Source: Armatimonadota bacterium
GTDB lineage: Bacteria > Armatimonadota > HRBIN16
Length of the DNA stretch: 64,000 nucleotides
Assembly: GCA_026003195.1 (NCBI GenBank)
Contig: BPGU01000001.1
Coordinates: forward strand, 1,274,835-1,338,834
Direction of reading: 5' to 3'
Both the position numbers and the translations under genes were made by a program. Numbering within the stretch: the stretch's first letter is position 1; each line of letters begins with the position of its first letter. Positions 63,123-64,000 of this stretch are shown here, piece after piece. The notes beneath the pieces are model-generated. The model had not been told where the DNA came from. It ran no database searches and saw nothing but the letters and a program-made list of their open reading frames with translations.

Positions 63123-64000
63123 TTGAAACACGTCGTCTCCGCCAGTTTAGGTTCGAGCAAACGGGATAAAGTCGCCGAGACCGAGATACTCGGCGTGCCC
63201 TTTCGCATTGAGCGACGTGGCACCGATGGAGATAAAGGTCGTTTCCGCCAGCTGCTTGTGGAGCTGGACGGTAAAGTAGACGCCATCGGGCTGGGTGGAT
63301 GCGACCTGTACCTCTGGGCGCAGGGACGGCGATACACCTTCCGCGACGTACAAAGGCTGATTGCGCATGTCCAACACACCCCTGTCGTCGATGGGAGCGG
63401 ACTGAAGAACACGTTAGAACGCTGGGCGGTGGAACGCATCGAGCAGAAGAACATCCTGGACTGGAGCGAGCAGAACGTGCTGCTGGTCAGCGCGCTGGAC
63501 CGGTTCGGCATGGCGGAGGCGCTGGCGGAGCGAGCCAAAGCCATCGTCTTCGGTGACGCCCTCTTCGCGCTGGGAGTACCCCTGCCCATCCGCAACATTC
63601 ATACGCTGGCGAGGCTGGCGCGAGTGGTGCTACCCATCGTCGTTCGCCTGCCGTTTGACTGGGTGTATCCCACCGGTGAGAAACAAGAGCGCAACACGCC
63701 TCGTTGGGAACGCTACTTCCGCTGGGCAGACGTGATTGCCGGCGACTGGCACTACATCCGTCGCTACGCTCCCCAGAACCTCAGGGGCAAGGTCGTGCTG
63801 ACCAATACTGTGCGACAGTCGGACATCGACTTCCTGCGCGAGCGAGGAGCAGACCTGCTACTCACCACCACCCCCGTCTTCGGGGGTGAAACCTTCGCCA
63901 CCAACGTGCTGGAAGCGGTGATTGTCGCCCTCAGCGGCGCGTCCCCGGAGGAGCTGCGCGAGTCGGACTATCACCTGTGGCTGTCGCGTTTGGGCTGGGA
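63123..64000 (+). CDS. Quinate 5-dehydrogenase-like protein (partial, 3' end outside window)
   Basis: Starts at TTG 63123, 2 bp after the previous stop; the frame is open to the window edge (292 codons seen). Sequence KHVVSASLGSSKRDK, IERRGTDGDKGRF, KVDAIGLGGCDLYL and VVDGSGLKNTLERW is strongly like a conserved family labelled quinate 5-dehydrogenase in databases. I see no SDR-like Y-x-x-x-K and no classical Gly-rich Rossmann motif at the start, so that label may be weak. It may be a distinct enzyme. The downstream portion (TTTPVFGGETFATNVLEAVI) is intact. Function uncertain. Confidence 0.8.
   Translation, partial: MKHVVSASLGSSKRDKVAETEILGVPFRIERRGTDGDKGRFRQLLVELDGKVDAIGLGGCDLYLWAQGRRYTFRDVQRLIAHVQHTPVVDGSGLKNTLERWAVERIEQKNILDWSEQNVLLVSALDRFGMAEALAERAKAIVFGDALFALGVPLPIRNIHTLARLARVVLPIVVRLPFDWVYPTGEKQERNTPRWERYFRWADVIAGDWHYIRRYAPQNLRGKVVLTNTVRQSDIDFLRERGADLLLTTTPVFGGETFATNVLEAVIVALSGASPEELRESDYHLWLSRLGW

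Overview
This window is a gene-dense bacterial chromosome segment of fairly high GC. It holds about 60 protein genes on both strands, mostly in short overlapping operons with strong Shine-Dalgarno sites (GGAGG type) and recognisable sigma70-type promoters. I saw no rRNA, tRNA, CRISPR array, intact insertion sequence or prophage. Several traits fit Armatimonadota or a related, often thermophilic, diderm lineage: a PEP-CTERM protein, a pseudopilin-like protein, CARDB/dockerin-like and LVIVD-propeller secreted proteins, a fused SecDF, an archaeal-type translin, a GH116 glucosidase and a quinate-dehydrogenase-like orphan family. The phylum is an inference from gene content; no marker in the window proves it.

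Layout. 1-6,072 (+): end of a membrane protein, then accB, a pilin-like ORF, accC, nusB, folD, ispA-type prenyl synthase, tdk, two mini-ORFs and translin, packed with overlaps or short gaps. 6,107-7,645 (+): a GT-C-like membrane protein. 7,740-12,294 (-): a class III aminotransferase, a 5'-nucleotidase and pepQ-aroQ-Trm112. 12,381-16,805 (+): guaA, hpt, rho and a DUF151 nuclease. 16,825-17,775 (-): an unknown GNAT/HTH-like protein. 18,059-19,413 (+): a small zinc-binding protein and a broken CARDB/dockerin gene. 19,515-26,530 (-): secDF, recJ, rel, dtd. 26,693-28,320 (-): a weak ORF and a propeller-like secreted protein. 28,524-30,140 (+): N-acyl-D-amino-acid deacylase. 30,149-32,501 (-): Uma2 remnant, lipoyl-transferase-like gene and gcvPB. 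32,577-41,704 (-): a lipoprotein, a 2,351-residue secreted multidomain protein and a secreted protein of unknown family. 41,891-42,996: a small membrane protein and a convergent PEP-CTERM protein. 43,227-48,207 (+): NIL-domain protein, metX, ABC ATPase, NYN protein, small membrane protein, metK, a short helical protein and an ASCH protein. 48,208-49,963: repeat-rich accessory patch with a possible toxin/immunity-like pair. 49,964-52,540 (-): GH116; divergent from it (+) a leader peptide and a sugar isomerase/epimerase-like TIM barrel. 53,901-56,303 (-): lemA and DUF2207. 56,539-64,000 (+): fasciclin gene with an internal amber codon, a membrane protein, SDR, uvsE, cysE-cysS-vanW, a collapsed PIN-domain gene and a quinate-dehydrogenase-like gene cut by the window end.

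How genes work together. Sulfur-amino-acid metabolism recurs: metX with an upstream NIL-domain (possible methionine sensor), metK, and cysE-cysS. Nucleotide and stringent-response genes (guaA, hpt, tdk, rel, 5'-nucleotidase) are spread through the window. The glycine-cleavage subunit sits beside a lipoyl-transfer enzyme that probably serves GcvH.

The observations most worth a second look: an AccB-like protein whose biotin-accepting lysine is glycine (two base changes from AAG); a Rel enzyme with a hybrid RFDD motif; a transcribed inverted array of 9-bp units in the guaA leader; dispersed palindromes whose stems covary; a giant propeller/IPT/hydrolase fusion; a fasciclin domain split by one amber codon; a bacterial translin behind two coupled mini-ORFs; and an SDR whose catalytic serine position is glycine.
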